Below are positions 10,052 to 19,241 of a DNA stretch of 64,000 nucleotides, in pieces (position 1 is the stretch's first letter; every line of letters begins with the position of its first letter). This stretch comes from an uncultured Bacteroidia bacterium (lineage in GTDB: Bacteria; Bacteroidota; Bacteroidia; Bacteroidales; Prolixibacteraceae): positions 41,021-105,020 of the forward strand of contig CAINLJ010000260.1 of the NCBI GenBank assembly GCA_903850335.1, written 5' to 3'. The translations under genes were made by a program, and so were the position numbers. The notes under the pieces were generated by a model. It was not told the origin of the DNA and searched no databases. It was given only the letters and a program-made list of their open reading frames with translations.

Positions 10052-10867
10052 TTAATGTATTGGACCCGAGAAAAAGGTATCTACCTTACGATTGAATTCA
10101 TCGGAAAAATCGATTAATGTAGCATGTCCGGAACCTGGTAAGATCCACAAATAGGCATTTGGAATACTTTGGAATATCTGCATTGTATGCTCAACACGGA
10201 TTAAATCATGGTCTCCGCCAATTATAAGCGAAGGACACTTTATCGAGCGCATGGCAGACAGTGATATATTCGGTTGATTCCAGTCGAGCAGAAAGAGCTT
10301 CCAATCGTTCTTCTCTTTTGGAGTTCTAAAGTCTGAAGGCTTAGTATTTTCAAATCTCTTTTTGTCATTTAGCCACAAGGAGGGTATAATGGCCGTAGAA
10401 TCAGGCCAGATATTTGCTCCTGTTGAGGCAAGTCTTATGACCTTTTCAGGATGACGCATTGCAAGTAACAAAGCATTAATTCCACCGTCACTCCAACCTA
10501 GTACATAAGCTGAATCAATGTGCATAGCTTCTAAAAGTGCAGCTTCGTCATCTGCCATCATTTCAAAGCTTAACGAATCCGCAGGGTCAATGGATTTACC
10601 CTGAGACCTGCTGTCAAGGGCAATAACCTTATAATCTTTTGCGAAATATGCGATGTTATTTCTAAATGCGTCGATAGAACCACCATTACCATGAATAAGT
10701 AACAATGGTTTCCCACTCCCGTAAACTTCGCAGTACATATTAATTCCTCTTATGGGAAAATATTTTCCGGTATCTTCGTTATTTCCATATTGTACAGGTT
10801 GTGTCTGACTGTGTGCACAACCTACAGTTACCCAGATCAGAACCAGAATCGAAATTAAATTATTCAT
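10052..10867 (-). CDS. Alpha/beta hydrolase, secreted
   Basis: Signal peptide; LLLIHGNGGSIDAF; VLGWSDGGINALLLAMRHPEKV; GSGHATLID. Confidence 0.88.
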   Translation of the reverse strand: MNNLISILVLIWVTVGCAHSQTQPVQYGNNEDTGKYFPIRGINMYCEVYGSGKPLLLIHGNGGSIDAFRNNIAYFAKDYKVIALDSRSQGKSIDPADSLSFEMMADDEAALLEAMHIDSAYVLGWSDGGINALLLAMRHPEKVIRLASTGANIWPDSTAIIPSLWLNDKKRFENTKPSDFRTPKEKNDWKLFLLDWNQPNISLSAMRSIKCPSLIIGGDHDLIRVEHTMQIFQSIPNAYLWILPGSGHATLIDFSDEFNRKVDTFFSGPIH

Positions 10868-10881
10868 CGGGATAGTATTAG

Positions 10882-11604
10882 CTAAGGATTCATTCTGTTA
10901 AAGTAATCGGCAGTGACTTCATTGTTTGCTTTCGCCCTTGCTTCACTCATTCCGAAGGTAAGTTCAGTTTTCCCTTCTTTCAGTTGCCGGAATATCGAAT
11001 CCACAAATTCACTGACAGGCGGGTAATCGTTGTGTATACCTTTCCCGCCCAGGTCGGTATTCAATGCGGGAGGGATCATTTCGATAACTTCGATATTTGC
11101 AGATTTTAATAAATGCCGCAAGGAAAGCGTGAATGATCGGAAAAACGCTTTTGTAGCGCAGTAAACAGGGACCTTTGAAAGTGGGATGAATGCTAATCCT
11201 GAGGTAACATTAATGATTGTATCCAACGATTTTAAGTTCGAGAACAAAGTTGTCAAATGAACGGGAGCTAAAATGTTGGTAGTGATCTCGTCATTGGCTT
11301 TTTGGTAAAAATCCGTATCAGAAATGCTCATCCAGTTTTGAATTCCTGCATTATTTACAAGAACATTTAAGTCGTTATGGTTTTCGTTAATCCAGTTATA
11401 AAGATTAATCCGCTCCTCTTCGATAGACAAATCGCATACTTTAGTGACTACAGACGGATATTTGGTGGCAACTTCTTTTAATAAATCTTCGCGCCTTCCG
11501 CAGATAATCACTGTATTATTTTCCTTTATAAACCTTTCAGTCAATCCGAGTCCTATTCCACTGGCTCCACCAGTTATCAGGATTTTATTGTTTGACAATT
11601 TCAT
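10882..11604 (-). CDS. SDR family NAD(P)-dependent oxidoreductase
   Basis: ILITGGASGIGLGLTERF, VLVNNAGIQNW, VPVYCATKAFFRSF. Confidence 0.9.
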   Translation of the reverse strand: MKLSNNKILITGGASGIGLGLTERFIKENNTVIICGRREDLLKEVATKYPSVVTKVCDLSIEEERINLYNWINENHNDLNVLVNNAGIQNWMSISDTDFYQKANDEITTNILAPVHLTTLFSNLKSLDTIINVTSGLAFIPLSKVPVYCATKAFFRSFTLSLRHLLKSANIEVIEMIPPALNTDLGGKGIHNDYPPVSEFVDSIFRQLKEGKTELTFGMSEARAKANNEVTADYFNRMNP

Positions 11605-11967
11605 TTTTTTACTTTTTGAGTTTAAACAACAAAAGTAAAGGATAAAATCATCTTTAGAAGTAAGCCTTATTTTTTGGTGTTATTTAATCTACATAGTTTG
11701 TCATTCTATGGCATATTTGTTATTCCTTTGACAGGAACTGGTCTTTTGAAAGAAAGCAGAAATGGAAACCATGATAATGGCTTTTACAAAATCTCTAAAA
11801 TCCAAAAATATAAATTCTGTTTTCATTATATAACCCAGCGGTAGCAGACTTTTGATAAAGCCTCTTTGACGCATATAGGCTCGAATATCCTACAACTTTT
11901 CATCTGATCCAAAAATAGCACCCGGCAAATCATTTCGATTCGGTATTTCAAAATACCCTATAAATAA

Positions 11968-12004
11968 AGTGAGTGGAATATCGAAATTTGATATTCCACT
12001 CACT
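11968..12004 (-). terminator. Perfect 15-bp inverted repeat, probable intrinsic terminator of the 12035-12349 gene
   Basis: AGTGAGTGGAATATC (11968-11982) / 7-nt loop GAAATTT / GATATTCCACTCACT (11990-12004). On the minus strand it is followed by TTTATTTATAGGG. Confidence 0.8.
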
Positions 12005-12034
12005 ATATTAATTCTTAAACCAGACAGTTAAGTA

Positions 12035-12349
12035 TTATTTTTTTGCCTTAGGTTTTTCTTTCTCTTTGTTTGCTTTATAACGCATATCCGGAGTGCCATC
12101 TTTTTTCAAAGGTCCGGCCGGTTTTGCTTCGTTGTTTTTGAACCGTTTGTCCGGAGTCCCATCTTTCTTTAACACTGCGGGTTTTGCTGTTTCGGCTTTC
12201 TTTTCAGGAGCCTTTTTTACTTCTGCCGCTTTTGCAGGAGCAACTTTCGTTTTAGCCTGTTCTTTTTTTGATGGTTTGGCTGCATCCTGAGCAACACCTA
12301 AAACTGAAAATCCCAGCGATAAAATTAATACGATCAATAAATTTTTCAT
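12035..12349 (-). CDS. Small secreted Lys/Ala/Pro-rich protein with a repeated KKDGTPD(K/M)R(F/Y)K motif
   Basis: Signal peptide MKNLLIVLILSLGFSVLGVAQ; VLKKDGTPDKRFKNNEAKPAGPLKKDGTPDMRYKANKEKEK. Confidence 0.7.
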   Translation of the reverse strand: MKNLLIVLILSLGFSVLGVAQDAAKPSKKEQAKTKVAPAKAAEVKKAPEKKAETAKPAVLKKDGTPDKRFKNNEAKPAGPLKKDGTPDMRYKANKEKEKPKAKK

Positions 12350-13166
12350 TTTATTTTCATCCGAGTTTATAGTGCTGATACTGCACTTTTAAAGGGTTAT
12401 AATTCTCTTACTCATAAGGCTTTTCAGAAACGCCCCATTTTTTAAGGTTGGAAATGGCCCAAATCACAATGTTCATTTAACCTAACCAGTTTAGTCGGTG
12501 AGATCATGTCAAAAATATAAATTTCTTGATAACAGATGTAAAAAAAAGCGGAAAATTTTAGTCAGAGACTGATTAGCTATATTTAAAAGATTTAAATATC
12601 AATAGAAGTCCTGATGGTTTACTGATAATTTTAGTGTTTATTATTTGTACCCAATAACACCTGCCGCGCTTCTCATCAGATCCGCGCATGCGGGCAGTCA
12701 ACAACCGCTGTTAAATAATTTATTTGGTCTGGATTTGTTGGGTTTATATCAGAGGGCCTCAATTTGTATGAGATGCTACTCGTATCAACGGGTACAGTTG
12801 GGAGAGGGTTATCTTGCTACTTATAACCTTTAAATCCAATCAAACCATAACTTTGTTTGAATTTCAGTTCATATTCAATACCCCTACCAGTAATATGAAA
12901 AGGTGATGGACAATGCCAGGAGGTGGATACCCCTAACTCTTTTAAAAATTAGTTAAATGGAATTAGTTACATTATAATAATAAATGTAGATTTGTAATTC
13001 TGACAAGAGATTATATTATTGCAAGCCTTCTGTTTTTACAGGAATCCTGGTTCAGTAAGGCTTCATCTTTTTATTGGTGTATTCAAGGATTTAGTTTGTG
13101 ATCGACAACCTCAATGAAAAGATAAATCGGATTCAGTGAACCATCACAAAAACAACTAAATGGAAT

Positions 13167-15389
13167 ATGGTTAGGGGAACATTTACGATATCGATAATTG
13201 CTACTTTGTTTATTTCATCTTCTCTCTATTCAGGAAATAGCACGAAGGATGATTTGACAAGAAAAGGTATCACATTAACCCATCCTCCCATGAAGGATTA
13301 TGGGTTAAAGGATTATATCTATCAGTCAAAAGACCTCCCTCACTCTGAAAATGTCCCTTGGAAACTTGTATGCCAGATGCCCTACAATTGTCATTTTCAG
13401 CCGTGGATGCAGATCGAAGCAGCTGTGGGGAAAGTTATCGACCTGAACTCCAGTAATCCGCTGGTTCTTTATCTTACAAAGACTGAACAATATATCACAT
13501 TATCAGGCGATCAGATCTATGAAGCCAAAAATTGGATTAGCGGTGAAGGTGCAATTTACACGATACCTGCCGGGGTGACTGTAAAATCGGTTAAATATCG
13601 TGAAACAGGCTACGCCACAACGTTTGCCGGTTCTTTTGAATGCAATGACAACGACTATAATATTCTATGGAAAAAAGGGGCTAGAACAGCCTATCTTTGT
13701 ATGAGAGACTGGTTTTATGATTGTCCGGACAGGGAGAGGGTAGGGTTCTGGGGGGATGGAACACCTGAACTGAACCAGTGTTTCTATGCTTTTGACACTT
13801 CTTCACATGCATTATGCAAAGATCTTGTTTTAAGACCGCTCGAGTCAGGTTTCTATCCCGGCCAACAACTTGAGTTTATGGGTCAGTATGGTTTGTGGTT
13901 TTATTATATGCAAACAGGAGACCTTGAATCCATAAATAAGATGTACCAGCAAACGCGGATGTTTCTAATGGCAACCTACCAATTCGGCAGGAAAAAACAA
14001 TGGTTTGATTGGGGAAAAGACAGTAAAGATGTGGCAGTGATTGAGAACTGCTTTATGTATATTGACCTGAAGTCACTAAAAAATATGGCTTTGGTTACCG
14101 GTCATTCCAATGATACGATTGCCATCAACACAAAGCTTGACAGTATCAAAAGCGGTTTTAATCAAAATTATTGGAAAGGAAGTTATTATATGTCAGATCA
14201 GGTATCTATCCCCGACGATAGGGCAAATGCGATGGCTGTAAATGCAGGTTTGGCAGATCCTTCAAAATGGGATGCAATCTACAACCATGTTCTTACAAAA
14301 TACTTCAATTCCAGCTGTTTTTTTGACAGATGGGTCTTTGAAGCCCTGTGCATAATGGGCAAACAGGAATATGCCCTTCTCAGGATGTATAACCGTTACA
14401 AAACGATGATTCCCTGCAGTTTCACAACTCTTTGGGAACATTACGACAGGTGGTGGGCGTCAAGGATAAATGCGTATGATGAAGGTTCTTCACTCAATCA
14501 CGGGTGGAACCCTCCTGTTCTTTTGCTTTCTCAGACTATCGCCGGTGTTTCGCCTGAGGAGCCGGGCTGGAGTACCTACCACGTTTTTCCTAAAGAGGCA
14601 TTTCTGACCTCCTTTAAAGTAGTTGTCCCCTCCGTTAAAGGGGATATAAAAATTGAAATGAAAAAAACCGCCGTCGAATATTCGCTTGGGATTATATCTC
14701 CGGGCAATACAAAAGCGATTGTGGGTATACCTAAAGGCTCATTTACAACTCTTAAATCAATTAAGGTCAACGGCAGGATAATCTGGAACGGATCCTATGT
14801 TAGAGTTATTAAAGGTATTTCATGGGGCGGGGAGGATTCGGGATATATAAAATTTATTGCAACACCCGGGAAATGGAATTTTGTCGCAACAGGGTTGCTG
14901 CCTTTGACTTCACCCAAACCACTGCCAATTTCTGTTCCAGGCGACCTTAAACTTGACAAAAAATCATGGACTGCAACTGCGTCAGTGAAAGACAGCCTGT
15001 TCCTTTTCAGCGGAGATAAAATTCCGATTGAAGTGCCGGCAGCAAATGCAATCGACGGAGATCACTGGACGGGATGGCGCGACATGACAGCAAAACAACA
15101 TCCCGGGCAATGGTTAAAGCTCGATATGAAGAAGCAGGAGAAATTTGATAAAGTTGTTCTCGATAATACATGGGCCCAATGGGATTCACCAAATAAGTAT
15201 TCAGTCTCAGTGTCAAATGATGACAAAGATTGGGGTATCCCGGTTGCAACTGGTTCCGGGCAACCCGGAATTACTTCTGTTGACTTCCCATTGCAGGATG
15301 CCCGCTATTTAAGGATTACACAAACAGGTACAGATACGACCTATCATTGGTCGGTATATGAAATTGATGTTTACAGGAGAATGAAATAA
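13167..15389 (+). CDS. GH78-like alpha-L-rhamnosidase-type six-hairpin glycosidase with C-terminal discoidin-like (F5/8C) domain
   Basis: YLCMRDWFYDCPDRERVGFWGDGTPELNQCFYAFDT; TTLWEHYDRWW...SSLNHGWNPPVLLLSQTIAGVSPEEPGW. C-terminus AIDGDHWTGWRDMTAKQHPGQWLKLDM...VYEIDVY. Confidence 0.75.
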   Translation: MVRGTFTISIIATLFISSSLYSGNSTKDDLTRKGITLTHPPMKDYGLKDYIYQSKDLPHSENVPWKLVCQMPYNCHFQPWMQIEAAVGKVIDLNSSNPLVLYLTKTEQYITLSGDQIYEAKNWISGEGAIYTIPAGVTVKSVKYRETGYATTFAGSFECNDNDYNILWKKGARTAYLCMRDWFYDCPDRERVGFWGDGTPELNQCFYAFDTSSHALCKDLVLRPLESGFYPGQQLEFMGQYGLWFYYMQTGDLESINKMYQQTRMFLMATYQFGRKKQWFDWGKDSKDVAVIENCFMYIDLKSLKNMALVTGHSNDTIAINTKLDSIKSGFNQNYWKGSYYMSDQVSIPDDRANAMAVNAGLADPSKWDAIYNHVLTKYFNSSCFFDRWVFEALCIMGKQEYALLRMYNRYKTMIPCSFTTLWEHYDRWWASRINAYDEGSSLNHGWNPPVLLLSQTIAGVSPEEPGWSTYHVFPKEAFLTSFKVVVPSVKGDIKIEMKKTAVEYSLGIISPGNTKAIVGIPKGSFTTLKSIKVNGRIIWNGSYVRVIKGISWGGEDSGYIKFIATPGKWNFVATGLLPLTSPKPLPISVPGDLKLDKKSWTATASVKDSLFLFSGDKIPIEVPAANAIDGDHWTGWRDMTAKQHPGQWLKLDMKKQEKFDKVVLDNTWAQWDSPNKYSVSVSNDDKDWGIPVATGSGQPGITSVDFPLQDARYLRITQTGTDTTYHWSVYEIDVYRRMK

Positions 15390-15419
15390 GAACTGGAGAA
15401 ATGTAGAGCTTAGTAATCA

Positions 15420-16289
15420 ATGGAGATATTTCTAAAAACCATCCTGGGACTTATGACAGGTCTCTTCGGGTATTTTTTTGCAGGTGATGTTTTTAAAAAC
15501 AGAAAACTGATCTCTGGGAAACCATGGTCAGTACTTCTGGGGATCGGATTCATCACCAACTTTTTCGATACCATGGGAATCGGAAGTTTTGCCCCACTGA
15601 CGGCTATCTTCAAGTTTCTTAAACTTGTCGATGACCGTGTTATTCCGGGAACTCTAAACGTCGGAAACACAATTCCAACTGTTGTTCAGGCGTTTCTTTT
15701 TATGACGATTGTCGAAGTAGACCCTGTAACCCTCTTCTCCATGTCAGCTGCAGCGCCCGTTGGTGCGCTGCTTGGCGCAGCCAGGGTAGCCAGGATGTCA
15801 CGCCGTACGATTCAGCTTGGATTGGGGTTTGGCCTTATGATCGTGGCACTTCTCATCATAGCTGGTTTTTTGGACCTTATGCCGGTAGGTGGTACAGCGA
15901 TTGGATTAACCGGGTGGAAACTAGTCTTAATTGTTTTTATATGCTTTATATTTGGCGCTTTGCAAACCATAGGTATCGGATTTTATGCTCCATGTATGGC
16001 TATGGTATACCTCTTCGGACTTCATCCTCAGACTGCTTTCCCGATTATGATGACAGCAACTGCCATGCTTATGGTTGCCGGCGGGGCAAGATTTGTCAAG
16101 GAAAATGCATATGACAGGAAAATATCTGTTTCACTGACGTTGGCAGGTGTTCCAGGGGTGTTTCTAGCTGCTTTTGTCTTCAAATCCTTGCCTTTAAATG
16201 TACTGAAAGGGATTGTGAGTGTAGTTGTTATGTATACCTCAGTTTGGATGTTTATATCTTCAACACGCAGTAACCCTGAGACAATTTAA
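15420..16289 (+). CDS. TSUP family (TauE/SafE-like) membrane transporter
   Basis: Hydrophobic ORF with duplicated TSUP-like halves: FFDTMGIGSFAPLTAIFKFLK...GTLNVGNTIPTVVQAF; IGIGFYAPCMAMVYLFGLHPQTAFPIMMTATAMLM. Confidence 0.75.
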   Translation: MEIFLKTILGLMTGLFGYFFAGDVFKNRKLISGKPWSVLLGIGFITNFFDTMGIGSFAPLTAIFKFLKLVDDRVIPGTLNVGNTIPTVVQAFLFMTIVEVDPVTLFSMSAAAPVGALLGAARVARMSRRTIQLGLGFGLMIVALLIIAGFLDLMPVGGTAIGLTGWKLVLIVFICFIFGALQTIGIGFYAPCMAMVYLFGLHPQTAFPIMMTATAMLMVAGGARFVKENAYDRKISVSLTLAGVPGVFLAAFVFKSLPLNVLKGIVSVVVMYTSVWMFISSTRSNPETI

Positions 16290-16364
16290 TAAAATGATAA
16301 ATTTGATATTAAAGCGGTGTGGGACAGCTGTCCGACTAATTTGTCAGAAAAAAAAGAATTCTTT

Positions 16365-19211
16365 ATGAAAAGCTTTTTCCCAATATTAAAAAATAGATTT
16401 ACCATTATTAATAAACTTATCCTTATTGTCGTTATTTGGTGTATTTCATTTAATTTGAATGGACAAATTCAAGACAATTCGATTAGAACTGACAGGAAAG
16501 TAAGGTACACCCAGCTTGGAAAAGGTTTTGCATATCCTCCGGGCGAAGCCGGTCTCCGTTGTTACTGGTGGTGGCTCAACAGTATGGCCACAAAAGAGTC
16601 GATTACGCGCGATATGGAAGAGATGAAAGCCAAAGGATATGGCGGAGCATCAATTGTGGATGCCGGAAGTTCCAATTACCAGGTAGCTGCCAAAACACAG
16701 GCAGGACCTGTTTTTATGAGCCCTGAGTGGATGGAATTGTACAAACATGCTGTGAAGGAGGCAGAACGTGTAGGTATTGAATTAAGTGTAAATGTCCAAA
16801 GTGGCTGGAATCTGTGCTCCCCCTCCATCACTCCTGAATTTTCAATGAAGAAAATTGTCTGGTCAGAGGTTAATGTCACAGGTGGAAAGCAAATCAACAT
16901 CGAACTGCCTAAGCTGGAAAATATCCTTTTGGCGAAGGAGATCATGGTACAGGCCATTCCTGTTTCAGATACTGCCAACTTCAGGGACGGGAAACTGGAT
17001 TGGAATGCGCCGGAAGGTAATTGGACAATCGTTCGCTACGGCTACACCTGTACAGGCGCCAGAACTTCTACCAACTGCGATGGGTGGTCAGGATTGTCCG
17101 TTGACCACTTGAGTCCCCAGGCATTTGAGGTTTTCAGCAACACTGTAATTCTGCCATTGATTAAAGCGGCGCAATCGGTTGGTAACAGCGTCAAATTCCT
17201 CCAGACAGATAGTTGGGAAATGGGCCTTGTAAACTGGACTGATAATTTTCCCAAGGAGTTTAAGAAATTCAGGGGATACGATATCAGTCCGTTTATGCCT
17301 GTTCTGGCCGGCAGGATTGTGGGGAGCCGCGAAGAATCGGACCGCTTTTTGCACGATTTCCGCCAGACAATTGGCGACTGCGTCGCGGATTACCATTATA
17401 AGCTCTTTTATAATGTGGCTCATCAATATGGAATGGGCATTCATCCTGAATCGGGCGGCCCGCATTCGGCTCCTGTCGACGCACTAAAAGTGATGGCCAT
17501 CAGCGATTTTCCGCAGGGCGAATTCTGGGCTGTAGCCAATACACACCGCATCACGGACGATGAAAGACTCTCGGACAAACAAAGTGCCTGTGTTGCACAT
17601 ACCAATGGCAAACGTTTCGTGGCTGCCGAGAGTCCGACCAGTATCGGTCCACAGTGGAAACAATCCAAAGATTTCATCAGTTACCTTGACCGATCTTGTT
17701 ACATGCTTCAGCAAGGCTTGTATGTTGCAGATGTACTTTATTATTACGGGGATGATGTTCCAAATTTTGTCTTCCTGAAAGAAGATCTCCCGGAACTGAA
17801 TTTTGGCTATGACTGGGACAAATGTTCAAAAGATGTTATTTTAAACCGGCTATCTTTTGAAAATGGGAAGATCATTTTACCTGACGGAATGAGTTACCGT
17901 GTACTGATGCTCGCTCCAGAAAAGTCCATAGACCTGAATTTACTGAAAAGAATTGAATTTCTGGTCAATGCAGGAATGACAGTTGTAGTCCCGCGACCGG
18001 AAAAACCGACGGGATTATCAGGTTTTCCTGAAAGCGACAATGAGTTGAACGCTATAGCAGACAGGCTCTGGGATAAGATCGATGGACATCAGATTTCTGA
18101 GAATACAGTTGGCAAAGGACGTGTCATCCGGGGGCAAAATATCAACAGTGTTTTAGCCTCTATGAATGTTATGCCCGACTTTGCAATCACAAGCAACCAG
18201 GACAAAACCGGACTGGATTACATTCACAGAGCCACTGAAAAGGATGATATCTATTTTGTAGCCAACCGTTTTTCCCGCAAAGGGATCAATGATTTTGAAT
18301 TCAGATATCTCACAACGCCTTCTTACAGGTACGAACAGGTAACATGCCACTGCAGGGTTACCGGTAAAGTCCCGCAAATCTGGAATCCAAAAACCGGAGA
18401 AATGTCGAAGGTGTTAACCTGCCGTGAAGAGAAAGGACAAACTCTCGTTCCAATTCAACTGGAGCCTGATGGGTCGGTTTTCGTGATTTTCAAAAAAGCT
18501 GCCTACGGGTGCCATATTGTCAGAATAGAGAAAGACAACAAAGCTCTTTTTCCTGAAAATCAGTTTGAAACAAAAGATTTCCAAATTGTAAATACTGGAA
18601 TTTCCAATGGGGGAAACACAATTTCTTTCTTTGAACAAGGTACTTATACCTTCAGTTGGTCGGATGGCAAGAAGGAAACCATTCATGCCAATGTACCTTT
18701 TAAAAAAGAACTTTCAGGGAAGTGGGAGGTGCACTTTGATCCGAAGTGGGGTGGCCCCGACCATTTTGTGATAGACGAACTCTCTTCCTGGATAAGGTCT
18801 GAAGTTCCTGGAATTAAATACTACTCTGGAACCGCCAACTATACCAAATCATTTGACCTGTCAAAAGAAGAGATGAAAAACAATGAGGTAATTCTAGATT
18901 TGGGCAATGTACAGGAAATGGCCTCTATAAAAATCAATGGAAAACAGTCGCAGGTCATCTGGAGTGCACCCTTCAGGCTTAATTTGACAGGACTGGTCAG
19001 GGAGGGCAGCAATAAACTGGAGGTTGAGATAGTTAATTTGTGGCCTAATCGTCTGATTGGTGATGCCGGATTACCGTTTGAACAACGGCTTACCAAGACA
19101 AATATCAATAAATTCAATGTTCAGGATAGAGAGAAATATCTTCGCGAATCGGGGTTGCTTGGGCCGGTAAGTTTGATATTTCCATTTTTATCCAAGGCAT
19201 CGACTGGATAA
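16365..19211 (+). CDS. GH106-like alpha-L-rhamnosidase (copy 1); start moved from ORF-track 16317
   Basis: PPGEAGLRCYWWWLNSMATKESITRDMEEMKAKGYGGASIVDAG; FLQTDSWEMGLVNWTDNFPKEFKKFRGYD; HPESGGPHSAPVDALK; C-terminal ILDLGNVQEMASIKINGK...VNLWPNRLIGD. Met at 16365 gives a better signal peptide. Confidence 0.85.
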   Translation: MKSFFPILKNRFTIINKLILIVVIWCISFNLNGQIQDNSIRTDRKVRYTQLGKGFAYPPGEAGLRCYWWWLNSMATKESITRDMEEMKAKGYGGASIVDAGSSNYQVAAKTQAGPVFMSPEWMELYKHAVKEAERVGIELSVNVQSGWNLCSPSITPEFSMKKIVWSEVNVTGGKQINIELPKLENILLAKEIMVQAIPVSDTANFRDGKLDWNAPEGNWTIVRYGYTCTGARTSTNCDGWSGLSVDHLSPQAFEVFSNTVILPLIKAAQSVGNSVKFLQTDSWEMGLVNWTDNFPKEFKKFRGYDISPFMPVLAGRIVGSREESDRFLHDFRQTIGDCVADYHYKLFYNVAHQYGMGIHPESGGPHSAPVDALKVMAISDFPQGEFWAVANTHRITDDERLSDKQSACVAHTNGKRFVAAESPTSIGPQWKQSKDFISYLDRSCYMLQQGLYVADVLYYYGDDVPNFVFLKEDLPELNFGYDWDKCSKDVILNRLSFENGKIILPDGMSYRVLMLAPEKSIDLNLLKRIEFLVNAGMTVVVPRPEKPTGLSGFPESDNELNAIADRLWDKIDGHQISENTVGKGRVIRGQNINSVLASMNVMPDFAITSNQDKTGLDYIHRATEKDDIYFVANRFSRKGINDFEFRYLTTPSYRYEQVTCHCRVTGKVPQIWNPKTGEMSKVLTCREEKGQTLVPIQLEPDGSVFVIFKKAAYGCHIVRIEKDNKALFPENQFETKDFQIVNTGISNGGNTISFFEQGTYTFSWSDGKKETIHANVPFKKELSGKWEVHFDPKWGGPDHFVIDELSSWIRSEVPGIKYYSGTANYTKSFDLSKEEMKNNEVILDLGNVQEMASIKINGKQSQVIWSAPFRLNLTGLVREGSNKLEVEIVNLWPNRLIGDAGLPFEQRLTKTNINKFNVQDREKYLRESGLLGPVSLIFPFLSKASTG

Positions 19212-19241
19212 GCAAGAAAATACAATTCATTATTATATTAA

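Noticed and set aside
12645-12833. 62-aa ORF in the long intergenic region 12350-13166, with a nearby short GGTTAT/ATAACC inverted repeat
   Set aside because: No signal peptide, domain or convincing ribosome site; could be a decayed fragment or untranslated region, but nothing supports a call.
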